Virus record (IMG/VR): IMGVR_UViG_3300036841_000213
Span: 1-31,154 of that record
DNA length: 31,154 bases
Strand: one strand, 5' to 3'
Source: a virus
In this document: positions 1-5,747 of the stretch, piece by piece
How the letters are laid out: the number at the start of each line of letters is the position of its first letter
How positions within the stretch are numbered: position 1 is the first letter of the stretch
Made by a program: the position numbers and the translations under genes
Notes under the pieces: generated by a model
What the model was told of the DNA's origin: nothing
Database searches by the model: none
The model's input: the letters and a program-made list of their open reading frames with translations, nothing else

Positions 1-100
1 CTCCCTAGTGCACGCTCGGAAAATTGCAAACATCCCCCAGGCCTCCACCGCATATAAATAACGCGTGCGAGCGCGGGTAATTTCTGTAGTTTATTCTGCT

Positions 101-433
101 TTATTTCTTTCGATTTGTTTCGCGCGAATGGCAGGATTTGCACAATGCTTCGAGGTTTTCTTCTTCGAAGCGCAATTCCGGATACTCCCGCAGCTCCCGC
201 CTATGGTGAATCTCCGTCGCCGGCGTGACCCGTCCGTCCGACTGGCAGCGGACGCACAGCGGATGTCGCGTGAGGTACACGCGACGGAACTTCACCCAGT
301 CGTAGTCGTAGCCGGCTTCATGTCGCGACGGCCGCCGATGAACGAGAGCCGCATGCTTTCGGCAGTAGCCGTCGCATTCCGCTTCCGCGGAGCAATACGG
401 CCGCAAGCATGGCACGAACACCCGGATGGACAT
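101..433 (-). CDS. HNH endonuclease, copy A
   Basis: Predicted 110-residue HNH nuclease. Two CxxC pairs (CVRC near residue 60, CKSC near residue 99) can bind a structural zinc. Between them is the catalytic EIHH segment with a downstream asparagine (EENLEALC) and histidine (CHSRETN), the usual order of HNH motifs. An extra Cys/His-rich N-terminus (CLRPYC...GYCRKH) is present. Small HNH proteins beside the terminase genes of HK97-like phages assist DNA packaging. Here the gene lies immediately upstream of the small terminase if the replicon is circular, so a packaging role is likely. It is close to the copy at 28329-28667. Start is the ATG at 433, whose spacing to a conserved TATACT box at 448-453 is short. 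The Shine-Dalgarno (GGCGGGG) is weak. Confidence 0.85.
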   Translation of the reverse strand: MSIRVFVPCLRPYCSAEAECDGYCRKHAALVHRRPSRHEAGYDYDWVKFRRVYLTRHPLCVRCQSDGRVTPATEIHHRRELREYPELRFEEENLEALCKSCHSRETNRKK

Positions 434-720
434 CAGCCCCGCCCAGGAGTATACTGCCGACTACCCCGAGTCCCCTCATGACGCGCGCCGATCAGCTCCG
501 CTTTCCGCATCGCTGATCCAGCCGCCCCACTTCCCGCGAACTACAATTTTGGCGAGCACCCCACCCCTATCACACGTGCGCGACAGTAGATCAGCAATAG
601 AGAATAGCTGAATATTCACTATGAACACTGGTAAGAACTAGATACTGTATCTCATCGCGCGCGCGCAAACACATCCGCCGCCGCGACCAGTGCAGGCAAA
701 CCCGTTATAAAATTCCGCTC
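434..720. promoter_or_regulatory. Divergent intergenic region, copy A
   Basis: This region lies between HNH(-) and the coiled-coil/zinc gene(+). On the minus strand, TATACT (448-453) is a likely -10 box for HNH. The block at about 590-654 is nearly identical to copy B while flanking bases differ, which marks it as functional. It contains the palindrome GAATATTC (610-617) and the perfect 13-bp inverted repeat AGATACTGTATCT (640-652), both conserved. They are likely operator sites for an unidentified regulator. The remainder shows no ORF I can support. Confidence 0.5.
683..713 (+). promoter_or_regulatory. Promoter of leaderless gene, copy A
   Basis: TATAAAAT at 706-713 ends 7 bases before the ATG at 721. 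A poor -35 (GCGACC, 683-688) sits 17 bases upstream. Transcription would start at or beside the A of ATG, and no Shine-Dalgarno is present. Copy B has TCTAAAAT at exactly the same distance from its ATG. Confidence 0.6.
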
Positions 721-1092
721 ATGGCGAACCGTCGGCTACCACCGCGTTCGATGCACCGGCTTAGAAACCGCATCGAATATCGGCAACGGGAATGCGCAGC
801 ACTGACCGAACAGCTCAAAGACAAACAGCTCAATGAAAACCAGAGACGCTATCGCCGCCAGAAGAAAGCCCGTTTCGAACGAGAGATTAGCGAATTGCAG
901 CACGCGCTGAAAACGAGAACCGCAGAGCCGCTCGAGCAGGAGGAAGCCGAGGAAAGCAGCAAACAACTACCGCTGCAAAATTCTCCGCTGGTGTTCACTT
1001 GTCCGAGCTGCGGCATGCGTCACGAGTACTATCCGAGCTGCATGCGTCAAGAGTCAATCTCAAAACCAGACTTCGACGACTTCGCCAAATGA
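721..1092 (+). CDS. Small coiled-coil / zinc-ribbon protein, copy A
   Basis: A 123-residue protein of no family I recognise. Residues about 8-65 are highly charged and predicted helical/coiled coil (RNRIEYRQRE, LNENQRR, RRQKKARFE, EISELQHAL). A Glu-rich linker follows, then a C-terminal CPSC...C segment that could be half of a zinc ribbon. The homologue at 28967-29335 shares NRIEYRQR, the LNENQR block and the CP(S/Q)CG motif but diverges elsewhere, so these are the constrained parts. Expression looks leaderless. Its last 33 bases overlap the convergent gene at 1060-1353. A nucleic-acid-binding or regulatory role is plausible but not shown. Confidence 0.7.
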   Translation: MANRRLPPRSMHRLRNRIEYRQRECAALTEQLKDKQLNENQRRYRRQKKARFEREISELQHALKTRTAEPLEQEEAEESSKQLPLQNSPLVFTCPSCGMRHEYYPSCMRQESISKPDFDDFAK

Positions 1093-1353
1093 TGCCGGCA
1101 GCGCCTTCACCAGGCGCGCCGCTTCGAATCCAGCAATCATGAGCGCATCGGCCGGCATGTAGCGCCGCGCCGCCTCGAGCGAATCCGTATACACCACTCC
1201 TGCGCGCAGATTCGGCCGGAATTGATCGCCGAGTTTGACGACGGCATACGGCATCGGAGTCCGGCCGCGCACAATCACCCAGCCCTCTACCGCATCGCTG
1301 CTTTCTGCTGCGCTCTCGGGCTTCGTGCGTAACCGAAGTCGCATCTGCCGCAT
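1060..1353 (-). CDS. 97-residue cassette protein, copy A
   Basis: Unknown function. I chose the ATG at 1353, not the upstream ATG of the same frame at 1428, because it gives 97 residues, exactly the length of the copy-B homologue started at its ATG at 29596, and because it sits 4 bases after the stop of the upstream ORF. The conserved core is P-MPY-V near residue 34 followed by RPNLR-G-VYTDSLEAARRY-PADAL and GFEAARLVKALPAS-GEV-EVWF, suggesting a compact alpha/beta fold. No metal-binding or catalytic motif is obvious. It is the third gene in the minus-strand run recombinase, zinc-ribbon ORF, this gene. The 3' end overlaps the plus-strand gene by 33 bp. Confidence 0.7.
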   Translation of the reverse strand: MRQMRLRLRTKPESAAESSDAVEGWVIVRGRTPMPYAVVKLGDQFRPNLRAGVVYTDSLEAARRYMPADALMIAGFEAARLVKALPASFGEVVEVWF

Positions 1354-1357
1354 GCTG

Positions 1358-1645
1358 CTAATTCTCTTTCGGTTTCGGATCGACAAGCAACACACGTCGG
1401 CAAACGACACGTCGGCTCGCATGTTCATTCGCCGTTACGATGCGATCGCAACAGGCCTTCGAGTAATCCGAGCGAACGAGCGTCGATTGTCGGCACTTCG
1501 CGCAATACACTCGGCAAATTTCTTCATGCGAAGGAACACGCATTTCGACAAGATCATCCTGCCGAATCACGAAAAATGCAAGGGTGCAGCGGTTACAGGA
1601 CTCCGCGCAACGGATCCATCCGGCAGGCCTGCCGCGGCCGCACAT
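1358..1645 (-). CDS. Zinc-ribbon ORF downstream of recombinase, copy A (start unresolved)
   Basis: The conserved part begins inside the recombinase 3' end and reads CxxxCxxC, then FF-IRQDDLV-M, then ICRVYCAKC and KACCD. That is two Cys pairs fitting a zinc ribbon. Codon changes between the copies are often synonymous (CGC/CGT, TGC/TGT), so translation of the Cys-rich start is likely. The coordinates use an ATG at 1645 that copy B lacks. No ATG, GTG or TTG common to both copies precedes the first Cys pair, so initiation may be non-AUG or the ORF may be reached by frameshift from the recombinase. It stops 4 bases before the next gene. Confidence 0.55.
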   Translation of the reverse strand: MCGRGRPAGWIRCAESCNRCTLAFFVIRQDDLVEMRVPSHEEICRVYCAKCRQSTLVRSDYSKACCDRIVTANEHASRRVVCRRVLLVDPKPKEN

Positions 1646-2621
1646 AGTCGAGCACCATCTGCAAGTTCCGATGACCAGTACGCTGCATAATCGCCAGCTC
1701 AGAAGCACCCGCCTCGACCGCGGTTGTCACCATACCCGCCCGTAGCGAATGCGAGCCATAACCGCTCGCATCCTCCCCGATGGCTTCCAGCGTTTTTTTC
1801 ACGATGTCGTTGATGCGTTGCCGGCGAATGCTGCGTTTCTCGATTCGCCCGCTGCGATTCATGCGCAAAAAAATCGGCCCCGGTTCATCGCCGCGCATCC
1901 GCAACCAGGCCTGTAGCAATCCGAGCGGACACGTTTCCGGTAATGCACCCCGCGGAATGCGCACTTCACGCCCGTAGCCTTGCTGATCGGTCTTCGAACG
2001 CGCCTGCCATAGCACCAGCACATCGCCTTCAAACGTCACTTGCGTAGTCTCCAGCGCTGCCAGTTCACTCGCCCGCCAGCCGGCCGCAAAACCCAATACC
2101 AGTAAAGCCCGATTGCGCGCGTCAATCGGCCGCTGCGTCGCCAGCTTCGAACTCATCGCGCGCAACAAATCGACCGTTAAGGCTTTCCGTGCGCGCCTCT
2201 CCTCGGTCCATTGCCGACGTGCGCAGCGTAGCAACTCGGCGGCCGGCTCAACAATCTGCGCCTGCCCCGCTGAGCGATGACGATCGGCAATCGCATTCAG
2301 AAAAATTCCGACTGTGGCGAAACGATAGCCACGCTGTTCGAGACACCACACCGTGAACAGTTCGATCATCTCCGACAAGGCCGGATAAGCAGGACAGTTT
2401 GCCTGCTTACACCAGGATTCGAACTTGCGCCAGGCGTAATCGTAGGCCCGATGTGTATTCGCCGCCTTTCGGGTTTGCTGCCAGCGGCTGCGCGTCAAAG
2501 CGAGAGTTTCCAGGGAAATCGACATGAGAACTTGCGGCGCAAAAACACTCAGTTTTCGGCCTAAAACACTCAAATCGGCAAATCCGGGAAAAACTTGAGC
2601 CTTGATATTGCTGTTTCGCAC
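1593..2621 (-). CDS. Tyrosine recombinase/integrase, copy A
   Basis: Phage/Xer-type tyrosine recombinase, 342 residues as read. The N-terminal SAM-like core-binding domain lies at about residues 40-130. The catalytic domain has all expected residues: Arg in AAGWRASELAAL, Lys in the beta-hairpin (WQARSKTDQQG), HSLRAG (H-x-x-R), GHRNLQ (His) and Tyr in MVLDYVR. It should cut and join DNA through a 3'-phosphotyrosine to resolve dimers, integrate, or invert. The true start may be the Met at residue 33 (base 2525), because the first 32 residues differ between copies far more than the rest. Its target site is not proven; candidates lie in 2622-2881. Confidence 0.9.
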   Translation of the reverse strand: MRNSNIKAQVFPGFADLSVLGRKLSVFAPQVLMSISLETLALTRSRWQQTRKAANTHRAYDYAWRKFESWCKQANCPAYPALSEMIELFTVWCLEQRGYRFATVGIFLNAIADRHRSAGQAQIVEPAAELLRCARRQWTEERRARKALTVDLLRAMSSKLATQRPIDARNRALLVLGFAAGWRASELAALETTQVTFEGDVLVLWQARSKTDQQGYGREVRIPRGALPETCPLGLLQAWLRMRGDEPGPIFLRMNRSGRIEKRSIRRQRINDIVKKTLEAIGEDASGYGSHSLRAGMVTTAVEAGASELAIMQRTGHRNLQMVLDYVRPRQACRMDPLRGVL

Positions 2622-2998
2622 AGAAACGCGCTAGGTTGCGTCGAAAAAAGCGGATAGGAGTGGCATACCAGACAGGGCAAATTGATCGAACCTGGCTCGT
2701 TTCTGAAACATTTACGCCCTATCCTGTTTTGGCCTGGGAGGAGGGATTCAGAAATTTTGGCGTCATAATTCCGGTTATGACCGTTATCTTACGCTTCTGA
2801 ACCCTGGAAGCCTTCGCATTTTGGCCCTAAACTAGCTACTGGCGACAGAGCGCCGGAAAAGAAGCCCATCACCTGCAAGTGTTCGCTTCCTGACCGAAAC
2901 TCAGCCGCTTTGAACATCACCAGCCCGAAATGCCGTTTACGCGAAAGCTTCGCGCTTTCGATTATCCGGCATTTTGGGCTTCCCGACAAGGAGCCAAA
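2622..2998. promoter_or_regulatory. Recombinase-rep divergent intergenic region
   Basis: No gene is seen. The region contains GTTTCTGAAAC, a perfect palindrome near 2700, and the 20-bp inverted repeat GTCATAATTCCGGTTATGAC (2762-2781; 7-bp arms, 6-bp centre). It also has a hairpin with stems CGAAAGC (2942-2948) and GCTTTCG (2954-2960) just upstream of the rep Shine-Dalgarno. Bases 2755-2881 recur exactly at 31028-31154. The inverted repeats could be recombinase core sites or operators for rep, and the hairpin could limit rep translation. No convincing -35/-10 pair for rep was found. Confidence 0.5.
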
Positions 2999-3976
2999 AT
3001 GCAATCGGCCCAAGAAATTCTGGCCCACCTCAACGACATCCGCAACCGGCTGTCCGTCGAAAGCGAGACAACGGAATACGCCTACATGAGCCGCGAACTG
3101 GTGCAATGCACGTTGCCTCACACCGACCCCGGCAATGAGCCTGTCTGGAAACGGCAGAACGGCAACCTCACCCTGAGCCTGCTGCCCGGCCGCGACGAAT
3201 TCACCGGCAAATCGCTGGGATATCCATACGGCGCACTGCCCCGCTATTTGCTGTTTTGGATCGTCACGGAAGCCGTACAGACCAAAAGCCCGCATTTGAT
3301 TCTAGGCAGCAGCCTCAGCGACTTCATGCGGGAACTAGGACTCAATCCCAGTAACGGCGGCCCACGCAGCGACGCCTGGCGCCTGAAAGAGCAAACGAGG
3401 CGCCTGTTCGAGTGCGAAATCAAGCTGATTCATACCGGCGTAACAAACGGCATTGGTTTTAGAAGCCGTCAGGGTATGAAGATCGTCAAAGGCGATTACA
3501 CCTGCTGGAGCAAAAAAAGCCCAGGTCAAGCCGCTCTTCTCGAGAATTCAATCGTCTTGACGGAAGACTTTTTTCGCGCCGCTCGCAAATCAGCCGTACC
3601 CTACCAGCTCGAAGCTCTGCGCCAATTGGGCCAGCAACGGCATTCACCGTTGCTGCTAGACCTCTACACGCTCTCCGGCTTTAAGACTTTTCATGCAGCA
3701 CGTCTGCAGCGCGAGCAAATGATCCCCTGGTCCGGATTACTCGCTCAGCTCGGAGCCAATTACCATCCCGGCCGGATGGATAACTTCCAGGCAAAGATCA
3801 AAAGCGCCATGCAAAAAGTAGCCGCCGTTTTCGCGGCCGACCAGCTGCAAGTGGAATACCGGCGGCCCGATCATCGCGATGGCCACGAGATCGAAGGCGG
3901 CATCGTGTTCCTGCCCGTGCCACTCAGGGAAAAACTTTCCACAGCGATTTTGGAAAAACCAGGCCCCGACCGCTGA
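2999..3976 (+). CDS. Plasmid-type replication initiator (RepA-like)
   Basis: A 325-residue initiator. The segment LPRYLLFWIVTEA, followed by SLSDFMRELGL and RSDAWRLKEQTRRLFECEI at about residues 82-140, resembles the RepA_C family of plasmid initiators (winged-helix DNA binding). I start it at the ATG at 2999 because AAGGAG lies 5 bases upstream. An in-frame ATG at 2930 has no such signal. The role would be binding the iterons at 3968-4053, melting the origin and loading host helicase. The stop codon lies inside the first iteron (GACCGCTGA), so the gene and origin are physically fused. Its presence with a full virion gene set is the main evidence for a phage-plasmid. Confidence 0.85.
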   Translation: MQSAQEILAHLNDIRNRLSVESETTEYAYMSRELVQCTLPHTDPGNEPVWKRQNGNLTLSLLPGRDEFTGKSLGYPYGALPRYLLFWIVTEAVQTKSPHLILGSSLSDFMRELGLNPSNGGPRSDAWRLKEQTRRLFECEIKLIHTGVTNGIGFRSRQGMKIVKGDYTCWSKKSPGQAALLENSIVLTEDFFRAARKSAVPYQLEALRQLGQQRHSPLLLDLYTLSGFKTFHAARLQREQMIPWSGLLAQLGANYHPGRMDNFQAKIKSAMQKVAAVFAADQLQVEYRRPDHRDGHEIEGGIVFLPVPLREKLSTAILEKPGPDR

Positions 3977-4053
3977 AACGGTAGGGTGAAGACCGCTGAA
4001 ACGGTAGGGTGATTTTATTGGGGTTTTTCGCATTCGACCGCTGAAACGGTAGG
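3968..4053 (+). repeat. Three iterons of the replication origin
   Basis: GACCGCTGAAACGGTAGG occurs at 3968-3985, 3991-4008 and 4036-4053. The first two continue identically with GTGA and are 23 bp apart. The third is 45 bp further, about two periods, so all lie on the same helical face. Each contains the inverted repeat ACCG-CTGAAA-CGGT. This is the standard form of a Rep-binding iteron array. Confidence 0.9.
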
Positions 4054-4412
4054 ATTGTATCTCTATTGGTCCTGAAGTTTTCTGTCCTGAAGTTATACCT
4101 GAAGTACAGGATTAGTGACTAGAACTACAGTACGGACAACTAGAGAAGGAACTGTGGAAAACACTTTGTAAGTCGTTGATAATTAGGCATTAACCCTAAA
4201 AATGCCTGTGAAAAAAAGTGTTGAAAACTTTTGGCAAAGAAACACCGAAGAATGCGGAGCGCAGCCTTCGGCCGCGGCTACCAAAGGTAAGCTCGCTCAC
4301 GCGAGCGTCACACCAGACAGATTGAAAAAAACCTTCCTGTTGAAGTTTGAATCCTGCTATTCTGCAAGCTGTCTCAAGCTAGCTCAAGCTGTCTCATGAG
4401 ACGAGATACCTT
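4054..4412 (+). other. Probable origin of replication (DnaA-like box and AT-rich part)
   Basis: After the iterons come three direct repeats of CCTGAAGT (4071, 4086, 4098) that could be extra Rep or host-factor sites. TGTGGAAAA at 4153-4161 resembles the reverse complement of a DnaA box (TTATCCACA-like), and an AT-rich stretch lies at 4170-4215. Further on are a GCTCGC-TCAC-GCGAGC hairpin near 4290-4306 and the start of the GTCTCA repeat cluster (4366 on). I support no gene here; a 65-codon ORF at 4202-4399 looks fortuitous. Confidence 0.65.
4366..4402. promoter_or_regulatory. Operator cluster upstream of the HTH regulator
   Basis: AAGCTGTCTCA occurs at 4366-4376 and 4386-4396, exactly 20 bp apart. 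The second copy runs into the perfect palindrome GTCTCATGAGAC (4391-4402), which ends 10 bases before the ATG of the regulator. Binding here would block its own translation initiation region or promoter. Confidence 0.7.
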
Positions 4413-4859
4413 ATGGCGATACGAGAATGGTTGACCGAAGAAGAAGCTCAGAAAACGCTGAAGAAATCGCGCGCCACCCTGCGCCGATTCGCAAGCAGCG
4501 GAACCATTGAAACGAAACTGGAGCGCTTAAGCGGCCGCAAGCAAAAGCAAACATTGTTTCGCGCCGGCGACGTGGAACGGTTAGCGCAGGAACCCGAAGC
4601 AGCCACTACCACCGCCCTGAGCGTGCGTAAGAAACCGCTATCCATCCTGCCGGCTCTCCCGGCGCCAGGTGCAATCAAACTTTTCCTGACGCTCAGCGAA
4701 GCAGCCGCCTACAGCGGTTTACACAAATCGCTCTTGATTCGTCTAGTCGAACAGGGCGAGCTGCATCGCGTACCCGGAACGCGCTATTGGCTGATCGCCC
4801 GGAGCGCGCTCGATGCCTTCGCCGAAAGCTTCCGCAGGCTGTCTCAACCCGTCTCATGA
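4413..4859 (+). CDS. Tandem helix-turn-helix (excisionase/MerR-like) DNA-binding protein
   Basis: A 148-residue protein with two helix-turn-helix units. The N-terminal one covers residues about 5-60 (WLTEEEAQKTLKKSRATLRR, ending with FRAGDVERLA). The C-terminal one covers about 90-145 (LTLSEAAAYSGLHKSLLIRL, then VPGTRYWLIARSALDAF), typical of the excisionase/HTH_17 fold. Palindromes built on GTCTCATGAGA lie directly before the gene (4391-4402), across its end (4851-4862) and beyond it (4973-4996), so I infer it binds these and represses itself. Its place beside the origin makes three roles possible: copy control, partition (centromere binding), or control of the early operon. No ParA-type ATPase is present. 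Confidence 0.75.
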   Translation: MAIREWLTEEEAQKTLKKSRATLRRFASSGTIETKLERLSGRKQKQTLFRAGDVERLAQEPEAATTTALSVRKKPLSILPALPAPGAIKLFLTLSEAAAYSGLHKSLLIRLVEQGELHRVPGTRYWLIARSALDAFAESFRRLSQPVS

Positions 4860-4996
4860 GATATCTCAGGGCTTTTGACACGACTTCGCAAATTGCCCGG
4901 AAAATCCAGTTACATCGAACTTGGCCATGACCGGCGTATATCGAAAAGGGACTGTACTCGATATGTTATGGTGTCTCATGAGATATCTCATGAGAC
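4837..4996. promoter_or_regulatory. Downstream GTCTCATGAGA palindrome cluster
   Basis: Half-site GGCTGTCTCA lies at 4837-4846 and palindrome GTCTCATGAGAT at 4851-4862, overlapping the regulator's 3' end. A perfect 24-bp palindrome at 4973-4996 is formed by two GTCTCATGAGA units joined through ATAT. A further inverted half-site follows at about 4999-5005. The arrangement fits a cooperative operator or a centromere-like site. The rest of 4868-5037 shows no gene. Confidence 0.7.
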
Positions 4997-5037
4997 AGTG
5001 AGACATCTTGAGTCATAGGAAGCTCGGCGCGCATCTC

Positions 5038-5065
5038 TTCAAAGCCAGAATCTTTACTTTAGAAT
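5038..5065 (+). promoter_or_regulatory. Candidate early promoter
   Basis: TTCAAA (5038-5043), a 16-bp spacer and TAGAAT (5060-5065) give four and five matches to the sigma70 consensus. It lies about 40 bp downstream of the 24-bp palindrome and upstream of the hydrophobic peptide and small-gene run. Predicted start is near 5072, leaving a leader of about 90 bases. Confidence 0.45.
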
Positions 5066-5111
5066 AGCGCGAGTCGTGGAAGCTCCCCTCACAGGGCTTC
5101 AATAACACGAA

Positions 5112-5136
5112 AGCCCGCTTGAGTGAGAAGCGGGCT
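5112..5136. terminator. Strong hairpin in the leader (attenuator or weak terminator)
   Basis: AGCCCGCTT (5112-5120) pairs perfectly with AAGCGGGCT (5128-5136) around a 7-base loop. Only CGTTT follows on the plus strand, and TTTCGTGTT on the minus strand. It is therefore a weak bidirectional terminator at best, and may be an attenuator or RNA-stability element for the 26-residue ORF beginning 27 bases later. Confidence 0.5.
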
Positions 5137-5162
5137 CGTTTGAAGCTAGAAAGGAGACCCTT

Positions 5163-5243
5163 ATGGATCTCTTAGCGCTTATCGTTCTCCTGATCCTACT
5201 CAGGAAACGAGCGGCCCGGTTCAAAGTTGACATCCAACTCTAG
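5163..5243 (+). CDS. 26-residue hydrophobic peptide (toxin-like or membrane micro-protein)
   Basis: This ORF reads MDLLALIVLLILLRKR and then RFKVDIQL. It is one transmembrane segment (residues 2-13) followed by a positive cluster (RKRAAR), the layout of type I toxin peptides and phage micro-proteins. The start is unusually well supported: AAGGAG sits 8 bases before the ATG. The long leader and hairpin at 5112-5136 resemble translationally controlled type I toxin messages, but I could not identify an antisense RNA. It could act in plasmid maintenance, membrane depolarisation or lysis control. No function is demonstrated. Confidence 0.6.
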   Translation: MDLLALIVLLILLRKRAARFKVDIQL

Positions 5244-5303
5244 ACCGGATCGAAACGGCTGGCGGTTCGCGCCGCTGGCCGTTCGATGCTATTGTAACGC
5301 AAA

Positions 5304-5492
5304 ATGCCCGCCGAGAATTCCCCGCCAGCGCCTCCCTTCGTCTGCCCCCTGTGCGGCTGGAAAAGCTACAATCCGAACGATGCCGAACAGCAGTATTGCG
5401 GCCATTGCCACCGATTCATCGCGGCCGAGCTGGAGCGCTTACGCTTGCTCGAAGCATGGCGCGAACGCTATGCAAAGAAGCAGGAGAATTGA
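5304..5492 (+). CDS. 62-residue zinc-ribbon protein
   Basis: First of five small genes with similar starts. CPLC at about residue 15 and CGHC at about 32 form a compact zinc ribbon. A charged helix follows (LERLRLLEAWRERYAKKQ). There is no Shine-Dalgarno. TATTGT preceded by TG (5290-5295) lies 8 bases before the ATG, so this message may be leaderless or nearly so. The stop is followed by GAA and the next ATG. Small zinc ribbons of this type are common in phage early regions and often act on host polymerase or nucleases, but no specific role can be assigned. Confidence 0.75.
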   Translation: MPAENSPPAPPFVCPLCGWKSYNPNDAEQQYCGHCHRFIAAELERLRLLEAWRERYAKKQEN

Positions 5493-5495
5493 GAA

Positions 5496-5744
5496 ATGCC
5501 CCCCGAAGGAATAAACCGTAATATCCGAGTCGAAATCACGGACGCATTCGTGTTTCACTGCTTTCGTTTGGTTCTGACTACACACTCCGGACACGACATC
5601 GAAATCATGCTGCATGCGCGAAGCTTGGTTGATTTGATCCACCAATCTTCTATTGCACTATGCGAGTGGCAGGCGCAAACATCGGCAGATTTATTGCGGA
5701 AACTTGGGCATCCTGAATTGATCGCATCGTCCGAGAAAGATTGA
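5496..5744 (+). CDS. Small early protein (82 aa), MPPE start
   Basis: Unrecognised protein. It has predicted beta strands at residues 8-32 (IRVEITDAFVFHCFRLVLTT) followed by two helices (MLHARSLVDLIHQSSIALCEW, ADLLRKLGHPELI). AGGAG lies 9 bases before the ATG. The junction TGA-GAA-ATG with the previous gene implies termination-reinitiation. The nucleotides around the start are nearly identical to those of the three following genes, although the proteins differ. It belongs to a co-translated small-gene run. Confidence 0.7.
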   Translation: MPPEGINRNIRVEITDAFVFHCFRLVLTTHSGHDIEIMLHARSLVDLIHQSSIALCEWQAQTSADLLRKLGHPELIASSEKD

Positions 5745-5747
5745 GAA

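Larger units (their letters stand above)
1..2881. repeat. Diverged direct repeat, copy A (HNH-recombinase cassette)
   Basis: This segment has the same gene order and orientations as 28231-31154: HNH(-), coiled-coil/zinc gene(+), 97-aa gene(-), zinc-ribbon ORF(-), tyrosine recombinase(-). Both copies begin with CTCCCTAGTGCACGCTCG. Identity is patchy at the HNH end, high across the recombinase, and exact over the last 127 bases. The copies differ at many synonymous and non-synonymous sites, so this is not a simple terminal redundancy. It may be an allelic variant of a single cassette on a circular genome (see findings) or a true ancient duplication. Confidence 0.9.

Noticed and set aside
2755-2881. 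127-bp exact repeat as attL/attR of an integrated prophage
   Set aside because: The homology continues outside the repeat into the whole cassette, and the second copy stops exactly at the window end. A contig-end overlap explains this better.
4290-4306. GCTCGC-TCAC-GCGAGC hairpin as a terminator
   Set aside because: No T-run follows on either strand; kept only as part of the origin region.
4202-4399. ORF of 65 codons upstream of the HTH regulator
   Set aside because: It runs through the AT-rich origin and the operator repeats, has no ribosome site and an unconvincing composition.
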